Shown piece by piece: positions 18,871 to 27,737 of a DNA stretch of 64,000 bases. Position numbers and translations under genes: made by a program. The DNA is taken from positions 1 through 64,000 of the forward strand of contig NZ_SAUZ01000015.1 of the NCBI RefSeq assembly GCF_004022215.1, written 5' to 3'. Source of the stretch: Paenirhodobacter populi. GTDB taxonomy: Bacteria; Pseudomonadota; Alphaproteobacteria; Rhodobacterales; Rhodobacteraceae. Position 1 is the stretch's first letter, and each line of letters starts with the position of its first letter. The notes under the pieces were generated by a model. The model had not been told where the DNA came from, searched no databases, and saw only the letters and a program-made list of their open reading frames with translations.

Positions 18871-20008
18871 CGCTAGTCAGGGGTTTCGACGCCCCGGAGC
18901 AGTGCGTCTGCCCCGCAGGCAATCTAGCCACCGGCAATCGGAATGTCCCGCCGAATCTGCGACATGGAAACTGCCGGGATTCCCCGCCCCGATGCGAGGG
19001 CGGCCGGCAAGAGGGGGCCAGGGGCGATCCGTCTGCCCCGCTGCCGCTTCGGGAATGCGGCATTTCTGGCTGTGGGGATGAGGCTCTCAGCCCGCAAGCC
19101 ATGTGCAACAGGAATTGCGCGTCCTGATCGAAACCCGCCTCTTCATGGTCGAGAGGATCGCATAGCTGCGCGATGGACCGGATCGGTCGCCAGCGCCTAT
19201 GACCGCTGCTCTCTGCCGGATGCGGCCGCCGGATCGGGAAGGGCTCAAATCCGTGACGCGGATCGGAACTGCCGCCATTGCCCGGCACCAGCAGGTAGCA
19301 GGTTCATGCGCGACGCGGGAAATGCCGGGGGCATCACGCTGGCGGAGACCGACAGCTGCCATGACGGAAACCCGCACTTTCTGCGGTCTTATCCAGGTCC
19401 AGGTTCCAGTCCGGCCAAAGGAGACCTCGGCTCAGGGCTGGCCGGAATGCACCTCGGCAGAGGCGGGACAGCCCGCGGGGGCAAGGTGTCGTCTCCTGCC
19501 TCTGGTTCTGCCAGCTGCCGTGCTCCGGGTGATGCCGGGCTGGTCAGGATGATCGTCTCGTTCCTTCCATGCCAATCATCTGTCCGGCGGGTGCATCGCC
19601 GGTCCGGGTTGCCGAGGGCTGATCGCAGGGACCGGGTTCTACGTCTGGCGCAACCGGAGGGGGCCGGAAACCGTCAGCCGTCGGGCTGGCCGGTTCCGAT
19701 CGCCAGCGCCGCGATCCTTCCTCATTGCCTGACACGGAACCACACCCGTCGCAGCCCCGAACAACTGGCTGGTCTGACCGAAGACCGCCTGCGGCTCGAT
19801 CCGCCGAACGCAACGTCCCGCCGGTCCTTTTTCCCCGCCCGGGCAAAGCCGGGCTCCTCGCGACCGCTTTGCTGCAAAAAGAACCGGCCTCGGGCCGTCG
19901 GGCGCTGCGCTGCGCCCGTTCCGGGTGCGAGGCAGATCGTCTCCGGTCCTTCGACCGCCATCGGGGCCGCGACGGGCGCGGTCCGGTCGAGCAAAAAGGA
20001 TCACGACG
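18871..20008. other. 1.1 kb without recognisable gene
   Basis: GC-rich DNA between the IS110 end and the methyltransferase gene. Long frames are open on both strands, as expected at this GC content, but none has protein-family character or a good ribosome site, and no repeat array or tRNA is present. It may hold genes wrecked by the IS insertion. The last 20 bases hold the ribosome site (AAAAAGGA) of the methyltransferase. Confidence 0.45.
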
Positions 20009-20752
20009 ATGGCAACCTTCACCAACACCAGCACCGCTTCCTCCGGTTCCGCCCATCCCCGCCAGCTGCGCGGCGATGCCCCGGCCACCCCGCTCTCCAC
20101 GCCCCGCAACACCGTCCTGAACGGCGACTGCACCCGCCTGCTGACCGGCATGGAGCCGAACTCGGTCGATTTCATCCTGACCGATCCGCCCTACATCACC
20201 CGCTATCGCGGCCGCGACGGCCGCACCGTCGCCAACGACGACAACGCCCGCTGGCTGAAGCCCGCCTTCGCCGAGGCGCGCCGTGTCCTCAAGCCCGGCG
20301 GCTTCGCGGTCTCCTTCTACGGCTGGAACAAGGTGGACCTGTTCTTCGAGGCCTGGAAGGCGGCCGGGTTCCGCATCGTCGGCCATCTGGTCTTCCGCAA
20401 GCGCTACGCCTCCTCGGCGACCTTCCTGCGCTACGAGCACGAACAGGCCTACCTGCTGGCCAAGGGCAATGTCGCCCGCCCCGAGGATCCGATCCCGGAC
20501 GTGATCGACTTCCCCTATACCGGCAACCGGCTGCATCCGACGCAAAAGCCGGTCGAGGCGCTGATGCCGCTGATCCGGGCCTTCTCGCAGCCGGGCGATC
20601 TGGTCCTCGACCCGTTCTGCGGCTCGGGCTCGACCTTGGCGGCGGCGCAATCCCTCGGTCGCGACTGGCTGGGCTGTGAGCTGAGCGCCGAACATCACGC
20701 CACGGCCAGCAAGCGCCTCGCTTCCCGTCGGCAACGCGGGGCGGCGGCATAA
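20009..20752 (+). CDS. beta-class DNA methyltransferase (N6-A or N4-C)
   Basis: A 247-residue SAM-dependent DNA methyltransferase. The catalytic motif DPPY is at 59-62 (FILTDPPYITRY) and the SAM motif at 201-208 (DPFCGSGST); the catalytic motif preceding the SAM motif marks the beta/gamma arrangement, as in CcrM-like and plasmid methylases. No restriction partner is adjacent, so it is probably an orphan enzyme protecting or marking the element. The ATG at 20009 has AAAAAGGA upstream. Confidence 0.88.
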   Translation: MATFTNTSTASSGSAHPRQLRGDAPATPLSTPRNTVLNGDCTRLLTGMEPNSVDFILTDPPYITRYRGRDGRTVANDDNARWLKPAFAEARRVLKPGGFAVSFYGWNKVDLFFEAWKAAGFRIVGHLVFRKRYASSATFLRYEHEQAYLLAKGNVARPEDPIPDVIDFPYTGNRLHPTQKPVEALMPLIRAFSQPGDLVLDPFCGSGSTLAAAQSLGRDWLGCELSAEHHATASKRLASRRQRGAAA

Positions 20753-20831
20753 GCCGCCCCCTTCCCCACACCGGCAGCCCGCCGACAAGGCGGGCGCCTT
20801 CCCCTCCAGCTTCACCGGAAAGGACATCAAG

Positions 20832-21122
20832 ATGCGCTGGATCATCACCACCGATCATTGGGGCAACTGCCTCGGCCTTGGCGAAGCCGCCGACGGCGCT
20901 CCCGCCCGCGGCACTCCAGACCAGGGCGACGCCCTGCCGATGGAGTTCCGCCTCTACGACGCCAGCGGCGCGCTGCTCTTCGAAGGCCGCTGCGGCGACA
21001 TCGACGCCGACTGGTGGCACGGCTACGAGCCGCTGCACTACCTCTGGAACCCGTTCCGCTGCCGCAGGCTGTCTTACCGTCGCGCAGGAACCCAAGCACC
21101 GTGGCGCTGGCTCAGGCCCTGA
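20832..21122 (+). CDS. hypothetical element protein
   Basis: A 96-residue acidic protein (starts MRWIITTDHWGN; middle MEFRLYDASGALLFEGRCG). Similar short proteins starting IITTDH follow methyltransferase genes in related elements; I know no function. The last 30 residues are basic and lose the acidic, beta-rich pattern, so the C-terminus may be altered by a frameshift. AGGA precedes the start by six bases. Confidence 0.6.
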   Translation: MRWIITTDHWGNCLGLGEAADGAPARGTPDQGDALPMEFRLYDASGALLFEGRCGDIDADWWHGYEPLHYLWNPFRCRRLSYRRAGTQAPWRWLRP

Positions 21123-21364
21123 TCACCTGAGCATCGACTTGCCGCCGGTCCTTGCGGATCGGCGGTTGCGGTATGGATTCTGCGGCGAAATCCGCACCGC
21201 GCGCTGGCAGAATCGCCGAAACAACTATAGGAAGATTAAGTTCCAAAATGATTGCCTTAAGCGATCACGGTATCACCTTCCCGAGTATTCAGAAGCCGCC
21301 CCAGGGCGTCCACGCTTTCCATCGGACCATGGCATCGCATGGCCCGTAAGATGGAGACAACGCC

Positions 21365-22154
21365 ATGCTCAGCATAGACTGGCGTGCGTCGGCGGCTTAC
21401 GATCACACGAAGATCATCCCCGCCGCCGGCTTCGCCTGGGATTATCTGCGTCGCAACGACGACTATCATCGGGATTTCCGCGCCATCGTCCGGAAAAAGG
21501 AGCCGAGCATGGATCGGCTGGACGCTTTCACCCGCCGATGGGGTGTACGATTTCCCGCGCGATCCGAACATCCCGCCGGGTCGTGATCCGCCGTTCTGGT
21601 CCCCCGATCTCTTCCCCGAAGCCCTGCTGCTCGCCCTGTCGCAATGGGGTGGGGGTGAGGCCGCAGCGCCCGTCACCCTGACGCAGCTTATCGGGCTCGA
21701 ACTGCGCCGCGTTGGCACCGAATGGCATGGGCTCTGGTCACCTGGCGGTCCCCGCCACCAGTTCTGGCTGACCGAGGCCCCGCCCGGCGCGGCGGCCGAC
21801 TTCGTCGTCATCCTGCCGCTGGACGCATTGTTCGAGCTGCGCGCCCATGCGGCCCGGCGCATCTGGCGCGCGCTCAACGGCCGCAACCCCGACCCTGTCT
21901 TCCACGACATGCCGCCCCGGCTGCGGGAGTTCCACACCCTGTCGGTGCGGGCGCTCGATGCCCGCCAGCACGGCGAGAGCTATCGCACCATCGCCGAGGT
22001 GCTGTTGGGATTCCGCGGCGACAAGACCGACTGGGAGAACGATCCGTGCCGCAATCGCGTGCGCCGGCTGGTTGCCCATGCCGATCAAATGATGCGCGGC
22101 GGCTATCGCGCGCTCCTGCATTACCCGATCAGGCTTCATGCTCAGCGGCGATAG
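21365..22154 (+). pseudogene. DUF6499-DUF2285 protein, frameshifted
   Basis: Two frames together make one element protein. The first (from ATG 21365) gives the DUF6499-type N-terminus (DWRASAAYDHTKIIPAAGFA, then WDYLRRNDDYHRDF). The second frame continues FPRDPNIPPGRDPPFWSPDL and then the DUF2285 part, with the C-terminal resolvase-like end (YRTIAEVLLGFRGDKTDW). The switch occurs at about 21550, near TTTCCCGCGCG, consistent with one extra base. Either the gene is broken, or the base is a sequence error, or translation shifts there. Function of the family is unknown; a DNA-binding regulator of the element is likely. Confidence 0.7.
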
Positions 22155-22446
22155 TCCGCCGTGGTGGAAGGCGCTCATCGTCCGCAGCGCTGGATGCTGC
22201 AGGGCGAAGCGAGACTTATAGCCGCCTGATGCGGCTGCGCAGATGTAACGGAATTGATGCCTTGGGCTGAGATTCGGCCTTCGCGGTGTATGCGAGAGAT
22301 TTGCGGTAGCTCTTGATAAGCGGACATTAGCCTCCTGTTTTGCAAGCGGGAAAGCGCACACCTCGCTAGAGGCCGAGACCAAACGGTAAGACAATCGACA
22401 CGACCGCTATGCTGCTCACCTCTGGTGACATCAAGTTTTCCAAAGG

Positions 22447-22472
22447 TTTTTCGCTTCGGATAAAGCGAAAAA
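22447..22472 (-). terminator. bidirectional terminator
   Basis: A perfect 10-bp stem (TTTTTCGCTT / AAGCGAAAAA) with a six-base loop, with T tracts on either strand. It ends the leftward three-gene module at 22.6-24.8 kb and can stop rightward transcripts too. Confidence 0.8.
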
Positions 22473-22487
22473 GATCTTGGATCGTTC

Positions 22488-22538
<51 letters not shown>

Positions 22539-22571
22539 CCCGCGGGGAACCAGATCATAACTCGTTTGAAT

Positions 22572-23045
22572 TCAGGAGCGGGTCACGGCGACCTCAGTAT
22601 CGCTCTGCTCGTCATCTCCCTCGTCGTCATTGTCATTACCGTATATGGCCTCATAGTTTCCTCTAAGCTGTGCAACAAGGTCCTCTGTGATCCATTGATG
22701 TCCATAACGAGAAACATTCCGATAATGACGGCTCTTAAATGAATCTAACGCAGACTCGAATTGGACCATGACGAGAACTGCATCGCTAACCTGCGGCAAC
22801 TCATCGTCATCCAGAATTTCAAGGTATTTTGCATCTGGTTGTCTCTCCAATACCGTCAGCAGGTTTTGAAGGACGCGGTTCACGATCTTCACTTTTCCCG
22901 CGCTCATTGATGCGTCTGGCTTTTTCTTGGACAGCTCTTTCACTTCACGAAGCAATGAGGCAAAGACGTCGTGGCTCGCCTTGTATTCATCCACCTTTTC
23001 GTGCGTCGTAATGTGCGGGAAATCATATTCGTCTTCGAAAGCCAT
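22572..23045 (-). CDS. unknown, third gene of putative defence module
   Basis: A 157-residue acidic, mostly helical protein with a very acidic tail (GNDNDDEGDDEQSD). It is a paralogue of the preceding gene: both share KKxPDA...K.K.VN.VL, then D.DD.P..SD...V..Q.E.A. No known family recognised. Its start overlaps the stop of the preceding gene by one base (TAATG). GC content is visibly lower than the surroundings, a sign of separate origin. Confidence 0.75.
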   Translation of the reverse strand: MAFEDEYDFPHITTHEKVDEYKASHDVFASLLREVKELSKKKPDASMSAGKVKIVNRVLQNLLTVLERQPDAKYLEILDDDELPQVSDAVLVMVQFESALDSFKSRHYRNVSRYGHQWITEDLVAQLRGNYEAIYGNDNDDEGDDEQSDTEVAVTRS

Positions 23046-23428
23046 TATTTGCGTCCAATCTTTGTTGGTGGTCCGGAAATTACCTCACTGGCGCGACCGT
23101 TCAGTACATACTTCCAGCGACCGCCGTCCATTTTCACGTTGTCAGACCGATACCTTTCTGCTTCCTCCATGTATTGAGCGATAACCATCGTGACATCGCT
23201 AGTTGACGGGGCATCGTCAGCATCGAAGATGTCAAACTCGTCGAAGGGTTTGTATTTTGCGCCAAGCACCTCATTTCCCATTGCGAGAACTTTATTAACT
23301 AATTTCAGCTTGAATGGGTTTACCGCATCATTGGGGCTTTTCTTTGCCAATGTTCCAATTTCGGAATGCAGCCCTTGTAGCTGCCCAACCAGCTTTTCCA
23401 GCCGCTCAATATCTTCATTCGATTCCAT
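23045..23428 (-). CDS. unknown, second gene of putative defence module
   Basis: A 127-residue helical protein, starting MESNEDIERLEKLVGQLQGL with a likely coiled coil at 1-30, then the core shared with its downstream paralogue (LAKKSPNDA, KLVNKVLAMGNEVL, DADDAPSTSDVTMVIAQYMEE). The start is nine bases after the stop of the large first gene, so the three are co-translated. Two small paralogues next to one large nuclease-like protein suggest sensor or inhibitor partners. Function unknown. Confidence 0.75.
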   Translation of the reverse strand: MESNEDIERLEKLVGQLQGLHSEIGTLAKKSPNDAVNPFKLKLVNKVLAMGNEVLGAKYKPFDEFDIFDADDAPSTSDVTMVIAQYMEEAERYRSDNVKMDGGRWKYVLNGRASEVISGPPTKIGRK

Positions 23429-23437
23429 GATTTTCTC

Positions 23438-24808
23438 CTAAGGACACGCGCGGCGAAACTCGATGTACTTCTTGTTCACAATATCTATCGGATCACGCTG
23501 CTTGCTTTCGAAAACCTCAACCATTTGCTCCAGGTCTGCGTCCGTCAAAGTAATAACAGCTTTCCTTTGGCCTGCCCAAAGGTTCACGGTTCGCGTCATT
23601 TCCGCCTTTTTGAGGGGGTTCCGCGTGACAATAACTCCAAATTTTCCAAGTTCATCTGTCAGGTATCGGTTTATCTGGTCAACATGTATGCGCTCGACGG
23701 CCTTGACATTTTTCATCTCGAAAGTGATCTGGCGAGAGCAGTAGTCGTTCATGAGCTCCTGCAATAGAGGTGTTGAGCGGGTATTGTAGAATATCAAATC
23801 TCGGATGGAAACGCCGTCGTCTGTTCGCGCTTGCTCCTGAGCGAAGTCAAGTTTTGGATACAGAAGTGATGGTAGCAGTCGCCCCACTAGATTTTCATAC
23901 TTGACATCTGCGCCGTCGGTTTTTCCCGTTGGTAGCTTCTTGATCTGAGAGAAAACTCGCTTTGCGGATGTAATCGGAATTTGCGAAAATAGAGGGTCAT
24001 TTTCACAATCTTCGAAACTACGTTCCTTCGCTGCAATGTAGCGTTCGACAGCCCCATAGTTCTGTCTATTGTAGCTCAGTACCTTGACGCGTGTCAGGTC
24101 TTCGGGGTTGTGGGAAATTTCATCCTGCGGGCAGTGCTTTTCAAAGTAGTCGTCGTAGTTGATCCACGGCACGAAACGCATCCACCTTTTGGGAGCTAGA
24201 ATAATTGGTTCGCCGCTTTCCGGGTTTATGGGCAAGTTGACGCCATTTTCCTTTACAAACCTATTCCGGCGATAGTCGTAGACATGTTGCAGAGTGCAGG
24301 GCTGAGTTGGGATACCGATTTTTTCGCACTGATCAATTGTGAAATCGATGAGGAAGGACTTTAGGAAGTTGCAACTGATGTCCGAGATTCTATCTTTCGA
24401 TATTCCCTCGACAAAAAATTGAATCTCCTCAAAGTGACGAAATCCGTTATGCTGATAGTGAGGAATGGTTCTAAATAGACCTATAATATCTTTTGCTTTG
24501 TCCGGCCCAATTCTCTTGCCTTTCCTAGTTAGTGAAGTGCCGAGGCCGATCTCGTCGCATTCAGAAGCGATGATCAGTGTTTCAACCGCCTCGGTCTCCC
24601 TTCCTTGTGATGCCAAGAATCCTAAGTGATTGAAGGCATTAATTAGGCTCGTGTGTAGTGATTGGTCCTGCTGAGACGGTGATCGCCATAGCATGAACGG
24701 ATCAAGATAAAGCGGAATGTCCTCATCCAAGAACGGAATGGCAAAGTCGAGATCGACCTGCGCGGCGTGTATTCCATGATAATCGGTAAGCCGAGGACGT
24801 ATGAGCAA
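23438..24808 (-). CDS. nuclease-like protein, first gene of putative defence module
   Basis: A 456-residue protein with a TTG start (MLIRPRLTDYHGIHAAQ), no signal peptide and no membrane segment. I do not recognise a named family, although I have the impression that near-identical N-termini occur in scattered bacteria. In the C-terminal third a pattern fits the PD-(D/E)xK nuclease core: Asp355 (or Asp337), then E364-x-K366 in QITFEMK, followed by a helical segment (AVERIHVDQINRYL). Low GC, a private terminator, and a place among element genes and methylases make an anti-phage or anti-plasmid role the best guess. Confidence 0.6.
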   Translation of the reverse strand: MLIRPRLTDYHGIHAAQVDLDFAIPFLDEDIPLYLDPFMLWRSPSQQDQSLHTSLINAFNHLGFLASQGRETEAVETLIIASECDEIGLGTSLTRKGKRIGPDKAKDIIGLFRTIPHYQHNGFRHFEEIQFFVEGISKDRISDISCNFLKSFLIDFTIDQCEKIGIPTQPCTLQHVYDYRRNRFVKENGVNLPINPESGEPIILAPKRWMRFVPWINYDDYFEKHCPQDEISHNPEDLTRVKVLSYNRQNYGAVERYIAAKERSFEDCENDPLFSQIPITSAKRVFSQIKKLPTGKTDGADVKYENLVGRLLPSLLYPKLDFAQEQARTDDGVSIRDLIFYNTRSTPLLQELMNDYCSRQITFEMKNVKAVERIHVDQINRYLTDELGKFGVIVTRNPLKKAEMTRTVNLWAGQRKAVITLTDADLEQMVEVFESKQRDPIDIVNKKYIEFRRACP

Positions 24809-25222
24809 CTAAACCGCCGAATGCTGTGGGTTGACGCTAAATTGATACCAAATGTTGCGCTGGTTTGGCAATCGAGAGATTGGAGACGATCTGTCGTCTT
24901 TCGAGCTGCGGTTCTGGAACGCCGCATCGCCGCTACTGCGACCATCGATTGCCGAACCCTTCCGTTTAGCCGAAGTGTGATGGTTTGCCTCTCGCGTTGA
25001 CCGCGGGGGGCCGCCCTGCGCGAGTTCATAGAACAAAGGTTTGGCCTTTTCAGTTCACCCCGTGATCAGGCTGACCACGTTTCCGTTCTGCTTCAGGGGG
25101 GCCGCCAGTGACCCCCCTCAACTGCGGCCCTCTACGGGCCGCCGAATGCCCTCCATGGTTCGCCATAGCCCGCTATCGCACCCCGATAGCCGCCTCTCCG
25201 ACGAACCAGAGGGAATACCCCC
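24809..25222. other. divergent promoter region
   Basis: About 410 bases between the leftward unknown module and the rightward HTH-repA genes. Base composition changes from AT-rich to GC-rich at about 25000. A G6/C6 stem-loop (about 25096-25118) lies before the HTH gene. No coding frame of family character was found; promoters of both units must be here. Confidence 0.45.
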
Positions 25223-25492
25223 ATGTCCGATCCGCTGGCGGGTTTGCCGCCCAGATTCCTGCGTACCCAAGAGGCCGCGCGCTTTCTCGGGATCTCGCTC
25301 CGCACCCTCGAGAAACACCGCACCTATGGCACGGGGCCGTTCTACCGCAAGATCGGCGGTCGCGTGGTCTATGCCGTCGAGGATCTGAAGGACTGGACCG
25401 CCATCGGCGTCCGCAAATCGCCGAGCGAGCAGGGGGCAGGGACGGTGTTTCCCGCGCGCCGCCTGACCGCCGTCGAGCGGAGGAACTTCTGA
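25223..25492 (+). CDS. AlpA/excisionase-type HTH protein
   Basis: An 89-residue protein with a winged helix-turn-helix of the excisionase type (LRTQEAARFLGISLRTLEKH, then YRKIGGRVVYAVEDLKDW). In related elements it stands immediately before the initiator gene and probably controls it. Its TGA overlaps the initiator ATG (TGATG), so the two are coupled. Confidence 0.82.
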   Translation: MSDPLAGLPPRFLRTQEAARFLGISLRTLEKHRTYGTGPFYRKIGGRVVYAVEDLKDWTAIGVRKSPSEQGAGTVFPARRLTAVERRNF

Positions 25493-26514
25493 TGCCGCGC
25501 GACGAGGGCCTTCCGGGTGCAGGCAGCGAGCGCGGTCACCTTCTGCCTTTCGTGGTGACGACGAGCGCAGCCTCCCCGCTCGACCAGCGCGATTTGATGG
25601 AGCGGCCGTTCTTCTCGCTGGCGAAGACGCCACGGGTGCGGCCGATCCTATACCGCACCGCCGATGTCGAGGTGCGGGTCTTCGCCATGCCTGAACACGG
25701 GATGGCAACGATCTGGGACGCCGATGTGCTGATCTGGGCCGCGAGCCAGATTGTCGAGGCGGCCAATCTGGACCTGCCGACCTCGCGGTTCTTCCGCTTC
25801 ACGCCCTATCAGCTGTTGCGCGGTATCGGACGCGCCACCGGCGCGCGGGAATACAGGTTGCTGAAGGCGGCGCTCGCCCGTCTGCAATCGACCGTCGTCG
25901 CCACCACGATCCGCAACGGCCCGCATTGGCGGCGCAGGCAGTTCTCCTGGATCAACGAATGGGAGGAAATGACCACGCGCGCGGGCCGCGTCGAGGGCAT
26001 GGAGTTCGTCCTGCCCGAATGGTTCTACAACAGCGTCATCGACCGCTCGCTCGTGCTCACCATCGACCCGGCCTATTTCCGGCTGACCGGCGGCATCGAG
26101 CGCTGGCTCTATCGCGTTGCGCGCAAGCACGCCGGACACCAGCCCGAGGGCTGGGCCTTCGAGGTCGCCCACCTCCACCGAAAATCCGGCAGCCTGGCGC
26201 GGCCGTCCGACTTCGCACTCGATCTGCGCCGCATCGCGGAGCGTCAATCGCTGCCTGGCTATCGGCTTCGGACGCTGTGGGCGGAAGGGCGGGAATTACT
26301 GCATTTCCGGTCTGAGAACTTATCCACAGTGCCTGTGGATAACCATGTGAAACCCCTCGTGACATCAGGCGCAAATGGTATCGGGATATCAGGCGCAAAT
26401 GGCCCGTCACACTATATAGAAGAATCTAAAAGAGAATCTAAAGACAGAAGTAGGGCGCGCGCGAGCGCGAGCCATGGTGCCGGTGCCGGTGCCGCGCGGC
26501 GCGTTGCGCCATGA
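25492..26514 (+). CDS. repA: replication initiator protein A
   Basis: A 340-residue RPA-type initiator found on alphaproteobacterial plasmids and conjugative elements. Family blocks: ERPFFSLAKTPR, YRTADVEVRVFAMPEHGMAT, a DNA-binding region (FRFTPYQLLRGIGRATGA, REYRLLKAALARLQSTVV) and LTGGIERWLYRVARKHAG. ATG at 25492 follows GGAGGAACT. The C-terminal 60 codons contain DnaA boxes and direct repeats that look like the origin itself. Presence of repA implies that the element can replicate at least briefly after excision or transfer. The stop overlaps the methyltransferase start (ATGA). Confidence 0.9.
   Translation: MPRDEGLPGAGSERGHLLPFVVTTSAASPLDQRDLMERPFFSLAKTPRVRPILYRTADVEVRVFAMPEHGMATIWDADVLIWAASQIVEAANLDLPTSRFFRFTPYQLLRGIGRATGAREYRLLKAALARLQSTVVATTIRNGPHWRRRQFSWINEWEEMTTRAGRVEGMEFVLPEWFYNSVIDRSLVLTIDPAYFRLTGGIERWLYRVARKHAGHQPEGWAFEVAHLHRKSGSLARPSDFALDLRRIAERQSLPGYRLRTLWAEGRELLHFRSENLSTVPVDNHVKPLVTSGANGIGISGANGPSHYIEESKRESKDRSRARASASHGAGAGAARRVAP
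26320..26450. other. putative replication origin inside repA 3' end
   Basis: Two perfect DnaA boxes in inverted orientation (TTATCCACA at 26320-26328, TGTGGATAA at 26334-26342) are followed by two exact 15-bp direct repeats (ATCAGGCGCAAATGG at 26364-26378 and 26388-26402, 24-bp period) and then an AT-rich stretch (26409-26450) with a short repeat AGAATCTAAA. DnaA boxes, iteron-like repeats and AT-rich DNA in order are the parts of an iteron origin. They encode only a low-complexity tail of RepA (SGANG twice). Confidence 0.6.
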
Positions 26515-27737
26515 TGCGGGTCTTGGATCTCTTCAGCGCTGCGGCCGGCGGCTGGTCCCTCGGTCTGCACCGCTCGGGCTTCGTCACCGTCGCCGCCTGC
26601 GAGATCGTCGAATGGCGGCGCATCCTTTATGCAGAGAACAATCCCCATGTCAGACTCTACGAGGACGTCCGGTCCCTCACGGCAGCTCGACTTGTTTCCG
26701 ACCTTGGCGTCCTTCCCGACATCATCGTCGGCAGCCCGCCCTGCCAGGACATCAGCAGCGCCAACGCGAAGGGCAGGGGTATCGAAGGCGAGCGGTCGGG
26801 CCTCTACTTTGAGGCCATCCGCCTGGTCGGAGATTGCCGCCCTCGCTGGTTCGCTTTTGAAAATAGCTCTAACCTCCGAACTCGCGGGGCTGACCGGCTG
26901 CTCGGCGAGTTGGACGCGCTCAGCTACGCCTGCTGGCCGTGCGTGGTGGGTGCTGCGGATGTCGGGGCCAACCATGTCCGCAAGCGGTCGTGGCTCATCG
27001 GCTACGATCCCGAACAGCTTGCCCACACCCGTCTCGCAATCCCAGCAGGGCGGTATTCGTCTGGAGGGCGGTTCGGGTGCACGCCGGGCGATGAAGGAAT
27101 CGGGTCTTTACGATCTGTTCCGCAATCGCCCGCTACCGACGCCCATGGCTTCGGACGGGACGAAGGACGGCGCGGGCGGTGGAGCGGGATCGACATATCC
27201 GCTGCGGATGATCCTCGCCACGCCGAGGAAATCGGACGCGGATCGGGGCGGACGCGGCGATGTGCTCAGCCAGTTGCAGGGCCACAACAGCCGTCATGCA
27301 GGGTTGCCCCCCGAAATTCTGCCGACGCCGACGAAGCGCGACAGCCGGATGGACGGCTGGAGTCCGGCCTACGACCGGCGGAAATCGCCGACGATGGACG
27401 CGGTGATGGACGGTGCGATGACGGACCGGGCGCCGGACAAATGGGCGGGCGCGCGGGCGCTGGCGACGATGTTGCGGAACCATGGGCTGACTGGAACGGC
27501 GGCCTTGCCCATCACTTATGGCTGGATGATGGGATTTCCGCCTGGGTGGCTGGCACACGCATTGCGCTCGGCAGTCGCAAAGGGACTGCTGCGGCCAGTC
27601 TGATCGTCGAAGCCTTCGGCGACGCCGTTCTCCCGCAGATTCCCGAAGCCATCGGTCGCGCCATCCTGCGCACCGAGGCCGCGCTCGACGCGGTGCTCGG
27701 GCGCGATCCCCATCACATCACCGGAGACAAACCATGA
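26511..27737 (+). CDS. cytosine-5 DNA methyltransferase (with alternate frame)
   Basis: A 408-residue C5-cytosine methyltransferase by one continuous frame: motif I (VLDLFSAAAGGWSLGLHRSG), the catalytic PCQD loop (VGSPPCQDISSA), ENS motif (WFAFENSSN), QRRxR-like HVRKRSW, and the C-terminal AFGDAVLPQIPEAIGRAI. Between about 27020 and 27560, however, a second frame (26629-27603) carries features of phage-type C5 methylases: LPTPMASDG, LPTPTKRDSRMDGW, YGWMMGFPPGWL. Either two compensating frameshifts have replaced the middle of the protein, or both frames are conserved. No restriction enzyme adjoins it. It sits where I would expect a parA gene in related elements. Confidence 0.75.
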   Translation: MMRVLDLFSAAAGGWSLGLHRSGFVTVAACEIVEWRRILYAENNPHVRLYEDVRSLTAARLVSDLGVLPDIIVGSPPCQDISSANAKGRGIEGERSGLYFEAIRLVGDCRPRWFAFENSSNLRTRGADRLLGELDALSYACWPCVVGAADVGANHVRKRSWLIGYDPEQLAHTRLAIPAGRYSSGGRFGCTPGDEGIGSLRSVPQSPATDAHGFGRDEGRRGRWSGIDISAADDPRHAEEIGRGSGRTRRCAQPVAGPQQPSCRVAPRNSADADEARQPDGRLESGLRPAEIADDGRGDGRCDDGPGAGQMGGRAGAGDDVAEPWADWNGGLAHHLWLDDGISAWVAGTRIALGSRKGTAAASLIVEAFGDAVLPQIPEAIGRAILRTEAALDAVLGRDPHHITGDKP

